Origin: Cristatella mucedo
Taxonomy: Eukaryota; Bryozoa; Phylactolaemata; Cristatellidae
DNA length: 47,684 nucleotides
NCBI GenBank assembly: GCA_009760855.2
Contig: WPIO01000430.1
Span: forward strand, 1-47,684
Reading direction: 5' to 3'
Position numbers and translations under genes: made by a program
The notes under the pieces: generated by a model
The model's input: the letters and a program-made list of their open reading frames with translations, nothing else
What the model was told of the DNA's origin: nothing
The model's database searches: none
Shown: piece after piece, positions 11,336 to 23,399 of the stretch
Numbering within the stretch: the first letter of the stretch is position 1
How the letters are laid out: each line of letters starts with the position of its first letter

Positions 11336-11450
11336 CAAGCAGATGTGCATGTGTATGCATACGTAAGTGTTATGTGCACGTGTCTGCACATGTGGAAGCG
11401 TGCAAACCCATGAGCACGTGTGTTTGCGAACGCATAAGCACAGATGCCGA
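11336..11450. repeat. Alternating purine/pyrimidine tract
   Basis: Imperfect TGCATGTGTATGCATACGTA, then GTGCACGTGTCTGCACATGT-like sequence in the 441-bp intron between the two PDZ6 exons. Possible Z-DNA-prone sequence; not coding. Confidence 0.5.
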
Positions 11451-11653
11451 CCAGCAATCATAAAGTTGAACAAACACGTGCATCTCTCGACATCGATGCA
11501 GATCTACTATGCTGCAGCTTGCTCGAAAGAAAGTAAAAGAAAGAGAGCATGCATGACGACATGTCGGCAGAGCAGGCCACCTAGATGGCTACTGTGAAAC
11601 CTCGTCTTTCGAGGTCAGATGCTCGGCACCGGAAGAACTGGCTGTCCACTCAC

Positions 11654-11807
11654 CGATTTGGTCGTCGCCCTTCTTGAGCTTTATCAGCCGCTCCAGAGCA
11701 GACGGCAACGAGATGGCACCGATCGGACCGTGCACGTCGGCACTTTTGCTTCGAAGCTGACTCTCGTACTGGCCAACGGACAGCGCTGTGGCAGTGACCG
11801 CCTTTTC
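11654..11807 (-). CDS. MPDZ: Exon: linker and first strand of PDZ6
   Basis: 51 codons plus one base, phase 0 to 1. The acceptor is GCTCTTTGCAG|GAA and the donor is ATCG|GTGAGT. It begins EKAVTATALSVGQYESQLRS and ends SALERLIKLKKGDDQI, with the split codon giving Gly. The last 16 residues form beta-A and the start of the carboxylate loop of PDZ6, which the next exon continues as VTLDSVDDG. The loop is IGVTL rather than GLGF; the MUPP1 PDZ6 loop is also atypical. Confidence 0.9.
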
Positions 11808-13900
11808 CTGCAAAGAGCCGAGGCAATTGGTGCCACTCATCGGGCACTGCTGGATGAGTGGCATGGAGCGGTGCCGTCGAGAGCCGGCCATTCAGAATGG
11901 CGGAAGGAGCAAGGGCAGATGACGGTGTGAAGGCAAACGACACTATAACGAGCTCTGGCCAATCTAGGCTGAAACAGGCCAGCGCGGCTCCAGTGACAGT
12001 GCTTGCTTGGCTGGTTGTTGCCCACCCAGCAGTCACAGCACCTGTGCGCCAAACCCGGCCTTAAAGCTAGACTATTCGGTATGGGCTAACAATAGCCCAC
12101 GACTTTTCAAGGTTTATTTTCATAAATATCAGAAATCGATGCGATAGCAAACGAGCGAAGTTGACCAGGGCTCAAATAGCAAAAACAGCAGGCAGACGGC
12201 ACCGGCAGACCCTAAACGAGAGAGTACTCTGCAAGTAGATTGGCCCGGCGCCTGAGAGGACCGGCTCGGCTGCATATATCCCTTGACAGCAGCAACCGAG
12301 CGATACCACGGCGTCGGCAGCCGCTCGAGCCGCTGTGCAGGTAGCTCAGAAGGCGGCACGCGGCAGCGGCAACCTTTGGTGACACTGTAACGAGAAAGCG
12401 AGCGGCCAAGCTTGAGCTGCAAGCACCACCGCTCCGAAGGGCTAAGCTATGAGGATGCGAGTGCATAGGCTCACGTGCAGCCAGGCGGCTACTACACGCA
12501 TTAACTGTTGACCTAAGGGGGTAATCTACTGTCACTTGTAAGTACAAATACATGCCTCCAAAGCCAACGAGAGAGCTAGGGGTACAGAAATTAAGCAAGC
12601 ATCAGGCGAATGTGCAACAACGAGTTAAGCAAGGCAGGCAGACAACCGAGTGCAACCAAATAGAATAAGGACACACTCGACTAGGCTTCTGGTGAGAAGG
12701 TGCCCCTTTTGAGCAGTTCAAGACCGAGCAGCCAATCATTCACTTCAATCACAAGAACACCGTGGACTGGGCCATCTAGAGGTTATTATAACCGATCACA
12801 TGGAGGCGACTTCGAACACACGTGAGCCAATAGACATGCACATGTGTATACATATAAAAAAATGGAAATCTAAGCACCCGGGGTACTGTGAGCACCCACA
12901 TAATACTGCTATATGATCCTTGTGAAACTGGAAGCCTGAACCAATGAAAAGTGCCCAGTAGCACCGTAAAGAGAAGAGCTAATCGGCTGCCGAAAGAGGG
13001 CAACGAGCTGAAATTTGAGTTCCGTTTACAATGGCAGTTGAATAACCCCAGCCCACTCAATAGGCATGCCATCTCTGCAGCTAAGTTACTGCATTTGACG
13101 GAGGGGCCACGGTCAGAGCCAGTGAGCATGGCAGAGGATGGCCCAGCCAATGAAAATAATGCAATTGTTGATGCTGTGCCTGTGGACATCTCATAGAAAC
13201 AAAAAGTATCTAGGCATACCAGCACAACCTACCAACTATCGGGCTTAGTTGACGTTCAGGGTCTGAAGTCACTAACATAGACCAGCAGTCATAAACATTT
13301 TGAGCACATCCATGCTACACAGAGTGTCTAAGAATGAACTAAATGGCCTAAAGAATATTGAATATATGAGCAGTGTGGCTTTAATGTTCAATCCTATACT
13401 ACTGCAATGTTGGCCAGTCATAAGATGCCATCGACTGCCTCTTGCACACTGCCTAGTACTGCATTGGCAGCTATTTCATATGGTCATAGCCCACTCTGAA
13501 AGCAGGAAGGAGAAACCAACTAAAACTCTACAGAAGAGGTACAAGAAGGCTCGTAGCACGTGCAAAACAATAAATGCTGTCTATACGGTTAAGCACGATC
13601 ACTGCCAACAGGCACAGGCAAGGTTATAGCGATGCCAATGCTCTGGCAAAAGGCAGCCAAACCACAACTAGAGTCGAAAGAAGGGACATTCAGAAATTAC
13701 CTGGCTCAGATGTGCTGGAAATAAGTCATCCATTGGGGGCAAACGATTCGGCAGTGGTGAAGTACTAACGAGCAATAGATCTGTGTAGTATCTTAGTGGC
13801 CGAGTGGTTAGAGAATAGTAGCCATCTAAGCTCTAAATGCCTCAATAAAAAAAGGATACGAGAAAAAAATACAAATAGAACTTACGTGTACATGTTGTTG
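11808..13900. other. 5' section of the longest intron region (low-coordinate end), no recognised gene
   Basis: No domain or clear mobile-element protein was recognised. GC-rich patches at about 11850-12050 and 12240-12480 carry open frames on both strands without recognisable content. A weak tRNA-like box A (TGGCCGAGTGGTTA) lies at about 13799. Confidence 0.4.
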
Positions 13901-13934
13901 GGTGGCTCCCAACTAGTAAATGTAAAAGTGAAGG

Positions 13935-14072
13935 AATGGTCGTCTGATTCTTGAGCCTCATTTATAAACTAGCTAAGCAACTAGTATCCCCACCTTGCAG
14001 TGAGCAATATAAGACTAGGCTTATGGCTTATGGCTTAAGGCTTATGAAGTTCGAGCACCCTACCTGGGAAAA
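13935..14072 (-). mobile_element. SINE-2 copy (degenerate)
   Basis: Plus-strand blocks GGTCGTCTGATTCTTGAGCC, CACCTTGCAGTGAGCAA and GTTCGAGCACCCTACCTGGG match in order the SINE-2 copies at 31095, 37195 and 43738. A (GGCTTAT)n expansion at about 14018-14046 separates the box B part from the rest. Confidence 0.6.
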
Positions 14073-14469
14073 TATTGGGTGCCTATGAGTAGAAACCTTT
14101 GCTTTGCTTCACATATCTAGGAAAACTATTTCCAGTAGGTACACTGACCTACCATCTGCAATCTCACTATTCGAAAGGTGTTTTAAAACTAGCTATCTAA
14201 GTCTGTCATGAATACCGATTGTGCTCTGCTAAAGAATTACAGATCACTTAGTGACAAGTCGTATCTTTCACAATCAAGGAACACAAATTTATTGAGTGCA
14301 CGAATCTCCTATAAGGGCCACTTGAACTCATGTCCCTCTGTGGTTGTAAATGTAGCAATGAGCTATGGGTCAGAGGAGGGGAAGAGAAAACATTATGAAA
14401 GGTGAGTACTTCGTGTGCATATGCCTGCTTACATTGTGCCTGCTGCTTTCGGATGCTACCACCTATCAT

Positions 14470-14560
14470 TTGTAATGCTTTCTATACGGCATCTGTAAAG
14501 TGCCTAGAAAGAGGAGTCAGCTCTCCGAGGGTGCCATATAAATGTATTATTATTATCAGC
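14470..14560 (+). mobile_element. L2 LINE 3' terminal tail
   Basis: GTAAAGTGCCTAGAAAGAGG, then AGCTCTCCGAGGGTGCCATA and an ATT repeat: the standard tail of the local L2 family. Confidence 0.8.
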
Positions 14561-14939
14561 AGCAGTACATATGGCACTGCCAACTCGGGGAGGGCAGGCC
14601 CATTTAGCGGCCTAGGCAAGCCTTTCCACCAGGTCAGCTATACACAGCATTCAAGTAGCTTGGCACTTGACGACAGAATGAAGCCGGTCACCGCGACCCT
14701 TTGCTGGCTAAAACGATTTAGCAGAACTGAGTCTATCGTAGGTCTACTCGAGCCAGCTACACAGGTGAAGTTGGGAGAGCTGAATATATGCCTCCAAGTT
14801 CAATTGGCTCGAAGCACAGCTGAAGTCCACAAATCACGCATCCCTTGTCAGCTACTAGTACGGCTCCCGAACAGCCACTGTAATCGCCTAGTGTTACTCT
14901 AAAGGTAGAAGTCCTCAAACTCAAGACTGCTTCATCTCA

Positions 14940-15870
14940 TCTCCGTGACGCCTGCCAGTAAGCTGGGGGCGCTGCTCCAAAACAGCGTGTTATTGAATGA
15001 GCACATTGCACACACTGTCAAGTCGGCCAACTTTCTGCCGAAGGAACATTGCCAAAATTAGGGCCTGCTTCGATTAGAGTATGGCAGCAACTAGATCCCA
15101 TATTTGTGACATTACCTCTAAATGACTACAAGTTTGTTTATATTCAGGAACCTTGGCCTCTGCCCTTAATCTGCTGCCAGCGGTGCAAAACGCGGCAGTT
15201 AGGCTGGTCTTTTGTTAACTTCGTACCGGCCATATTGCACCACTTCAATCTCAGCTTCACAGGCTCCAAATGAAGCATCAAATCGACTTCAAGATCCTCT
15301 GTCTGGCCAACAGATCGTGACATATTTTTATCAGGTATACCGATTCGACGTCCTTGCTCCTCCGAAGGGGTTTTAACACCACCAACTCCAGGGCTTCCAG
15401 ACGTCTTGCTGTTACTTGCACTAACTTGTAATCTGTTGGTGATTGGGAGGGACTTCAGTTAGAGTGCACCAAAGTTTTGAACTTACTTCTGGCTTCCATC
15501 ACCACCCACATTGACATGACATCATTTGAGTCTTAACTAGAGACGCATCTATTCCACTCGGCTTTCCAGCGCTCTAGTGAACTTGCCTTTTTCCTGTGCT
15601 TTGCGTGCTTAGCTGTGCATAATTCAGCGCATTTTACTAACCACGGGTCCTACTAACCATCATCTGTGAGCAACTTCTTGAAGGTTATTGCATGCTTATT
15701 TAAGCATGGCACTTATGTACTTTTCCATCCTCAACCCAGCAGGCACCCACACCCCTAACTGGTTTTTAATCCATGGTTATTATTTCTCTAGCAGTGAGCT
15801 GTAGAGCATATGGTCAGGGTAGAGAGTTGGTTCTCTTAGTGCTACACAAGTCGTTATTGTCATCATCGTC
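14940..15870 (+). mobile_element. LINE fragment (L2 variant C): RT thumb to 3' end
   Basis: Decayed frames read LGALLQNSVLLNEHIAHTVK, SANFLPKEHCQN and later FKILCLANRS-like residues, the order found in the L2/CR1 RT thumb. The 3' part (AACCACGGGTCCTACTAACC, then GTAGAGCATATGGTCAGGGT) is shared with 25480-25795, which marks a subfamily distinct from the common L2 tail. Confidence 0.65.
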
Positions 15871-15940
15871 ATCATATCATACTCAGCACCACCATACTTA
15901 GCATCATCATATTCATTATTATCATTATTGATCGCCTACC
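15846..15940. repeat. (ATC/ATT)n simple repeat
   Basis: CATCATCGTCATCATATCAT and ATTATTATCATTATTG tracts at the 3' end of the LINE fragment. Confidence 0.7.
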
Positions 15941-15989
15941 TTCTTGAGGCAGCTGGCTGGCGAAGACCAGTTTTTTGGATCCAATAGAC

Positions 15990-16070
15990 CTGGAGGCACC
16001 TAGGGAGCTGGTTGCACCCGGGGAGCTGGGGGCACCCGGGGAGCTGGGGGCACCCGGGAAACTGGGGGGG
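15990..16070. repeat. GC-rich minisatellite, about 20-bp unit
   Basis: GGGGAGCTGGGGGCACCC is repeated about four times and ends in a run of ten G. The first copies are diverged (TAGGGAGCTGGTTGCACC). The plus strand has many closely spaced G-runs. Confidence 0.88.
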
Positions 16071-16099
16071 GGGCCAAGAGAAGCTGGTGACATTTAGTG

Positions 16100-17640
16100 A
16101 CCTGAGGCACATAGCGGATTGTAGTCAGGTCAGCCGAGCAGGAGGCAGCCAGACCTTCTAAGACCATATAATGCATAATGAACTAGCTGAAGACCCTTTG
16201 GCTACAGAAGAAAAGATCGTCTTTCTTGCTTCAGCTGACATGTCGGGCTGCTCAAATCATGGGATTGGCAGTGGCTACACTGTTCACTTAGTTTTTGCCG
16301 TCCTGATGTATCAAACACAAGGCATTGAATGTCAAGATGGCAATGTCCATGATACACAGAAACTAAGTGGCAATGTCGAAAAATGTCTAACATCCATAGC
16401 AGATGTGTGCAAGGTCAGGATTAGAAAAGGTTCAAGTTATGAGAAAACACGGCAAATACTGTAATTTGCATGTTTTTATCTGCCTCAAGACCTCAACGAC
16501 TAAGCATGCCGGGGCTGCAAGTTGGGGTATCGCTCTACTTGCAAAGCTGTGCAGGAAGCGGCATCTCTCAATACAATGCATTGAAAAACAGTAAATATAA
16601 TGGCTCAATGGAAAATGAATATCCGAGTTCATGTAGTACCAAAATGCGAGGCAGAAGCAATTTTGACAATATCAAAACCTCTATAGCATCCAAACGACCA
16701 GGCCAAGTCGGAGTGAATTTTGGGATACTATTCCCAACCTCATTAGCCTGAAAACAGCACCAGCATCTAAACCAAGTCACTACCAAGGCAACACAGCTTT
16801 TTTCTGAGTTTTTTTCTTAACAGGTATCCCAGGTAGCTACTTCTTTTCTCTTACTTGCTCACTTGTTTAGCTTGAAAATCAGCTCGGTGTTATTATTATT
16901 GGGACTTAAGGGGTCATTCTACCACTAGTTTTACAAAGTTGCAAAATATTAGAGGCATCTACTTTATATGGGTGGTATGCCACGATTTTGACAACCCCAG
17001 TTTACAGCCAAAATTAGTACCTCACCAAATGTATATCTCCATTGTCGGTGGTAATCGTGTTCAACTGTCGTAGCCGACCGGACATTGTCCTCTTACTTTC
17101 CTACTAAGCACTTTTAATAGCCCTACCGCGTGTAAGGTACCGAGGCAGGTCCGGACATCTAGATAAGGGTTCAGACACGTTTATATTGTTGATACATTTT
17201 ACAGCTGAAAAGCAGCACACTTTCTGCAAAAATAGTCTATTCTAAAATATAGCTAAAAAATCAACGGAGATTTTAATTTTTTTTAAATGTTTCATTGTAA
17301 CCCCAAAAAATTATGAACTTCAAAAATTATTAAAGCAGAGGTAAGATATAGCTTAAAAAGGCACGTCAAATAAAAAATAAGTCCTGATTCCGAAACAAGA
17401 GAGGTTGTTCTACCATTGACCTTCACTTGGAAAACATCTAAAAGAAAATAGGTCTTCCCTTAAACAATTCATAACATAAAATGAATCTAACTGAAGAATA
17501 CCCTCCATTAACTGTTGCCTCGTCTAAGAAAAATATGAGCAATGTCGTATGAGAGTCTTCTTATTGGTTCTTGTAGCCGGCTTAGTTCCGCGAGTGGCTT
17601 TTACAGGCTACCCGAGGCAGTACTCAGAAGTTTACTTCTG
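16100..17640. other. Intron sequence without recognised gene
   Basis: An open frame of 97 codons at 16171-16464 (plus) has no domain I recognise and no splice-site support. The rest is AT-rich without clear features. Confidence 0.35.
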
Positions 17641-17647
17641 GCAAATA

Positions 17648-19200
17648 CACTCAAACGCAAAAGCATTTGGACGGTCTACGTGTGTTCAATCAGCAGCTTT
17701 TAAGCACCACTGGACCTGAGCCCGGATGTACGTTCTGTCTTCTGATTAGTGGATACCCAAGTACAAATAACTAAGTTAACGATGCAAGATTTGTAGAGTA
17801 TGCCAAAAACTAGTGGAAACCCCTCCCAGTAATTGTCTTTAAAATTGTAGGCGGATATGGCCAGAAAAGAGCATCGAGAAACGACCCCTTCATCGGGTTC
17901 TGCCGGCACCAGAAGGCTGCACCCGAGCCTGAATCATAAGACCACCCCATTAAGCATTATTTTATTTTACCGGCAAAAGTCTATCAGGCTGAAGGTCGCC
18001 GAATTGTGAAGCTCCAAGAGATGAAAAATATAGCAATTTACAAGGCTGGAAACTCGTATGGTCAAATTGCCACTACTCAATCAATGCCGAAGAGTAAGAT
18101 TTCATACAACGTGAAGAAGGTGAAGACTGGGAGCCCTGAAAATTTGGTCTCGGTCGGAATGGCCTCACGACACCACTAGGCGATAAAACCCGTCATTAAT
18201 CATAACTGCCAGTTGCCTGTATTAAAGGACTGTTGGGCTTCGGCCCAAGCTCATGCTCAAAGTCTGCAAGCATCGTCTGGGAAACGAGTTGGCATTGATA
18301 CCGTCAAAAGGCGATTAGATGAGGCCGGTCTGCAGTCTCGAGACTCAAAGAGCAAACTGCTTCTGTCCGTGAAGAATAGGGTGAGCCTTTACAGTGGGCC
18401 AAGCTAGAACCCACTGGGCTACTGAAAAATTTGAGTGGAGTTGTATGGAGTGACGAAAATATATTCACTCTTTTCGAACTGAAAGTGAAGGCTTTACGTT
18501 AGGCGGCGACCCAAAGAAGCCTACTACTCAACAAATGCATCGAGCCTACTGTCGAATTTGGCAAACAGGTGTCGTGGTATGGAAGTGTTTCAGCAAAAAT
18601 GGCGATGGAGTCGTGCATCGAATATTAGGCATTCCGACCCAAGACTGTTATTTAGACTTTCAAATATTCGGACACCCAACTGCGATGGCACTTTGTGGAC
18701 GAGATTATCTCTTCCAAAACGACAACGACCAAAAACACATCACCACCAAAGTAAAGTATTTTTAACAAATTATTCAGATCGGTTGCCCTCTTTTAGCTTG
18801 TAGACTGGCCAAATTCTCCGGACCCTAACCCAATCGAGCATTTGATGAATGAGGTCAAGCAACGGTTACAGCAGCTGGCCGTCCTTATCACATCCAACTA
18901 TGAGCTTTTTTTAACACTTGCAGTGAGTCTGTGGCATCATAACTGCCAATGTTAGCAAGCATTTGATCCATTCCTGGGTGGGTCCGATTGGTCGTTTCAA
19001 ATAAAGGAGGTACATCTTGGCAATAACTTGAAAAATTAGGTGCAATACTTGATAATTGCAAGAACGTGTTTCTTTTACCAATTACAACCTGTGCACATAC
19101 TAGTGGTGACAACAACGCTCGACATTTTCTCAAAATGCAGGCGACTAGGCAGCCATCGTGGCGGTTGACCCGGCCGTCCAAATACTTTCGCGTGTGAGTA
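17648..19200 (+). mobile_element. Tc1-like DNA transposon, decayed
   Basis: About 1.55 kb flanked by TA. The left end CACTCAAACGCAAAAGCATT then TGGACGG and the right end (reverse) TACTCACACGCGAAAGTATT then TGGACGG are imperfect terminal inverted repeats. The interior encodes broken Tc1 transposase: an HTH-like stretch IVKLQEMKNIAIYKAGNSYG, VKRRLDEAGLQSR, VWSDENIFTLF, YVRRRP-like, VWKCFSKNGDGVVHRILGI, QNDNDQKH and WPNSPDPNPIEHLMNEVKQR. The DD34E residues can be seen as D in SDEN, D in NDND and E in NEVK, in different frames with stops between, so it is inactive. Confidence 0.9.
17960..18900 (+). pseudogene. Tc1-family transposase pseudogene
   Basis: Remnant of the transposase inside the element at 17648-19200. 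The intact pieces are short (18213-18407, 18535-18765) and interrupted by stops and frameshifts. Family assignment rests on WSDEN, F-Q-N-D-N-D-x-K-H and NPIEHLMNEVKQR. Confidence 0.85.
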
Positions 19201-20929
19201 TATATACTAAACTTCAGGTGTTGCAGTGATTATGATCTTCGTTTTTAATTTCACCATTTTGATTTCATTGACACGAGTATTCTAAAGATAAGAAAAGAGT
19301 AGTTTAAAAAGCAGCTAATGTGTGACATGTCATACAGGCACCCAAATATGACACTTAGCACATCTGACCTCCACGGACACCTAGAATTGTACGATTCGTA
19401 GCTACCATGAATGTGATGGCTAACGGTCCAACATAGAGTAAGCTGGAAGGATCAGCGCAGCAGAGCAAAGACGGGGATCATGCAAGAAGCAAAACATGCA
19501 CAAGCTTAGTGAAGGTCTATGGTGCCATGCAGCGTGCAGCTGAGCAGCATGCCAGCAGCAGAAAAGGGGCCCAAGCACAGGCACACGAAGAAAGCTGCAA
19601 TGCTGAGGAGCACCGACACATATGTGTGTACAGCAGCCTGCATGGCGCAAAATGCACTGACCTTCAGCTGGCAGTTGAGACTGGTAGCCAGTAAGATTCT
19701 TCCGACGGTCCCTTTCAGAGCTCACACCACGTCGGTGACCAACTGTGTTGCGCACAGCACCAGCAGCCCCGTGAGAGACGCTCTGCATTCATTGAGCGGC
19801 TGGAGAAGGTTTGGGCAGCAGGTGACTGCACAACTGGCATGTCGCCGGGCTCGGATCAGCCATCGTATTTAGGCGTTGAAACGCCCCGGCTCCACGAGAG
19901 ATTAGAAGGAAAGAGAAAGTGTAAAAGGCATGGGACACGGGCAGCTATGTCTGGACATGAGTGCATGTGAATTGCCAGCTGCTGTTGAAGAATATAGTCT
20001 CGCGAAAGAGTAAGCAGCACCTGACCCACTGTGGTGCAGTCTTAGTGAATGCCCCTGACCTTCTATTGTGCCTGCAACACTGTTCACATCCTCTTATGAT
20101 GCAACAGTCGCTCTAAGTCGTGTACATAACTGGTTAGTACAGATAACGGACGTGCATTAAAGCTTGCTGCATCTCCAAGGCAGAGTGTGTGCACGCCATG
20201 GACCACAAAATCTAGTTGGCGACTCATCTCCCAAGCATCATGCAAGAAGCCAAGGATCAAACAAGGCTGTGCTGCTGCCATGCAGAACGAACGACCCAGA
20301 ATCACCCGCAATCCATGCTGCTCGAAACAGCAAAGCAAAGCAGGCGCAAAGAGACGGGTGAGAAAATGCGAGCAAGTTGTGCAAAGGCCTTGCAGAAGAT
20401 CGCCAAGCACCAGCTACAGCCTCCTAAAAGGGAGGGGGCTAAACCTTCTGCAAAAATAAAAGCACCATTACTAGTTAATCCAAGCTACATGCCAAACAGC
20501 TGGAGTGGCATGCCTAACAAACATGGGCACACACATGAGTCCGGAAGCACACGTAAAAGCTATACTATATGCACGGCAGACACACACAGCAAATACACAC
20601 GTATGTGCACACGCAGGCAGGTATATGCAAACACACGTGCACGTTTAAGCACACGAGTGCGCACACCTGTGTTAGCTAGACCTCGAGTATGCACACGCGC
20701 TTGCACACAGTAAAGAAGTACACAAACACATGCACTCTGCAGACTTAAGCGACATTAAAAACATTACAGCCAAATTAAGCCTTGTAGTGAAACAGAAGTG
20801 TCACCAAGATAGTTGCTATGTAAGTGAGGATGGCAGCACCTCACAAGCTAGGCTCATTGCACGACATCTACATTATCAGCTCCTATCATGGTACCCCACA
20901 GCATCGGTGGAAGCCCCCAAGCATCTATG

Positions 20930-20930
<1 letters not shown>
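19201..20930. other. Intron sequence, no recognised gene
   Basis: Several open frames on both strands (for example 19420-19788 minus, 20216-20713 plus) show no recognisable domain. An imperfect CACA/TGCA-rich stretch lies at 20525-20715. Weakly similar CATGCAAGAAGC segments occur at about 19480 and 20242. Confidence 0.35.
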
Positions 20931-21111
<181 letters not shown>

Positions 21112-21610
21112 ACTACGAACACGGAAGCACGAGAAGGACATGTTCCGCATCAGTCCTGTTGCTGCCCAATCACCAATAAAGCTGGTAAGAGAGCTGGCTG
21201 CCCCTTCGAGCAGCTATAGTGGCACCTGCAGATAGCAGCATTGCACACTTCTTCAGGTCGAAGTACCCAAAATGAAAAAGGCACAATCGTATTCACTGTG
21301 ATACTGATGTGCTAACTACCAGGTGTTTATCCTTTTCATAACATTGTTTGCAACAGGCTCCACTTAACTACTTCAATTTCACAGATGCTGAATGCAATTG
21401 CTTTATGAACTGGCCTTCCGGTGCCTTTGCGCAAGCCATAGCATCAGCTGCTGCCAAGGTTTAGTGTTCTAATGTTCCAGAAGCTAACTCTAGGCGGCCA
21501 TGTTCATTCCTTCATTCAAGCATGGAGTGCAAACTGTAAAGCAGGCTGCCTACGAGTGGCTAGCCTGGAACTGTGTACAATTAATATAACTCTAATAATA
21601 TGCAGTGTGC

Positions 21611-21611
<1 letters not shown>

Positions 21612-21684
<73 letters not shown>
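21612..21684. repeat. (TG)n microsatellite
   Basis: About 35 uninterrupted TG units. Confidence 0.97.
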
Positions 21685-21686
<2 letters not shown>

Positions 21687-22274
21687 CATTAGTCTTTTTC
21701 TTAGGTATCTTGTTAACCAACGAACCAAATAACAAGTAATTTTCGGTTTGAAACCACACTTTAGTTACCATGCAAAGTCATGCGGTCATGCCCTGTGGCC
21801 TGGCGTATACCAGCACACAAGCATTATTCTGGTTCCACACAGCACAACATGCAGCCACTGATGGAGACCATGCAGGCATGATTGAACATGGACAGTGCAT
21901 CATGGCTGAGGTGGCCTAGAAACACACAGCTAATGGTGACCAATAGGCTATGACGACTGCCCGGCACTGGTACATATGGTGAAGTAGAATAAGCCATCAT
22001 CATAGAGACCTATGAAATTGATCTTTCAAAAAGAAAGATTGGTGCAGGCTCGGCTCAACTGCTGGCCGATCATAGCATAGTGCATGGCTAGCTTGAGGCT
22101 GGCCTTCGAGAAAGTTGCTAATTACGATTCGACAGGTCCAGTTAGGTAGCTGCAGAGCCCCTGCTGGCTACCACCCAAGAGGGACTTGCACGGACCGGCC
22201 GGTGTTTCGTTCCACTTCAGTACCAGTGAGCTTCAAGCCACACATACCAACTAGAGCAGATGCAAACGACCTAC

Positions 22275-22433
22275 CTTGATTTCGGCTGCCGCCCACATAT
22301 TGCCATCAGCATCCGACGTCGAAAGTGTGCTGTCACTTCGGCCGTTTACTGCCACTGTAGTTGTCATCCTGCCCACAGGGAGACTGGCACTGGCCATCAG
22401 GGCAGCTTTGTCTAACTTGCTTACTTGCACATC
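22275..22433 (-). CDS. MPDZ: Exon: linker after PDZ5
   Basis: 53 codons, phase 0 to 0. The acceptor is GTGTCTACAG|GAT and the donor is ATCAAG|GTAGGT. The product starts DVQVSKLDKAALMASASLPV and ends in WAAAEIK; it is Ser/Ala/Asp-rich and has no domain. Support comes from good splice sites, an open frame, phase agreement with both neighbours and its position 124 bp after the PDZ5 exon. It is followed by the longest intron (10.5 kb). Confidence 0.82.
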
Positions 22434-22557
22434 CTGTAGACACCGACATGCTATACAGTAAACATACAGCTGTGCAGCCTTGGCTAGCCAGCCAATTGGT
22501 GCACTGAGGATGCCTATAGTTTCAGGCCCAATCCAAAAGGCGTATGCAGTCACCCAC

Positions 22558-22821
22558 CGACTCAGACTCGCCTCCACCACTGCCGACACTGCCACCGTCG
22601 CTGTCAAATAATGGCAGCGGCTTCACAATGCCGATGCGCACCATGCCTTGTGGAGCAAACTTTAGCGTCTGCACTGCCTGGTCGAGGGTGGCATTCTCCA
22701 AGTCCAAATCGTTAACAAAAAGCAACCGATCACCAGGCGCCAGCTGGCCATTCTGAGCAGCGACGCCTCCGGGCACGAGGCCACTAATGACGATGATCGA
22801 TCGATTCATGAACACAGGGTC
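22558..22821 (-). CDS. MPDZ: Exon: rest of PDZ5 plus linker
   Basis: 88 codons, phase 0 to 0. The acceptor is CTCATTGCAG|GAC. The donor is TCG|GTGGGT; a GTGACT four bases further on is possible but would break phase. The exon reads SIIVISGLVPGGVAAQNGQL, APGDRLLFVNDLDLENATLD, QAVQTLKFAPQGMVRIGI and VKPLPL, the conserved end of MUPP1 PDZ5, then a Gly/Ser/Glu linker (DSDGGSVGSGGGESES). The intron that follows is the shortest in the gene, 124 bp. Confidence 0.95.
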
Positions 22822-22974
22822 CTGCAATGAGTAACAAGGGCTTTTCTCTAACTGCATGACAGTCGTCACCCATCACCTGCGCTTAAATGGCAGAGTACGA
22901 CCAGATGCAATGCTTTTGTAGATGAAACCTCGAGGCTGAATGATGACTGTACATGGCAAGCACTGTGGTTCCAG

Positions 22975-23395
22975 ATGACCTGCTTTTCGGAATCTAATTG
23001 TTTACTTATACCTCGTACGAACCTAAAATCCTTTGGAGACCGTGCCTTTAGTTCACATGATCACAAAGCCTGGAACTCACTCCTGACTTTCGTCACATCT
23101 CTTGACTTGACCACATTTAAAAAGAAACTAAAAACATCTACTTAAAACAGCATTTAGTGGGTCCCTGTGATTCGACCTTTGCGTGCTGACACTGTGCATG
23201 CTGCCACTAACCATACTTATATGCTGACCTTGTATATTCACCCGTAACTATGTTATTGTTGTTGTTAATTAAGCATATTACCACTAACCATTCGATCGTG
23301 CTTCCTTTGCAGTAAAGCGCCTAGAAAGAGGTTGAGTTCTCTGATGGCGCTTTATCAAATTTATGTATGTATGCATGTATTATTACTACTATTAT
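22975..23395 (+). mobile_element. L2 LINE: end of ORF2 plus 3' tail
   Basis: Decayed sequence comparable to YAPKARNSLPPE..TTSPDLT.FKK.LKT lies at about 23010-23150. It is followed by CATTTAGTGGGTCCCTGTGA, repeated GCTGCCACTAACC motifs, GTAAAGCGCCTAGAAAGAGG, CTCTGATGGCGCTTTATCAA and an ATT/ATGT repeat tail. Confidence 0.85.
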
Positions 23396-23399
23396 TATG

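Noticed and set aside
16171-16464. 97-codon frame as a nested gene
   Set aside because: No motif, no splice or promoter evidence and ordinary length for chance in this composition.
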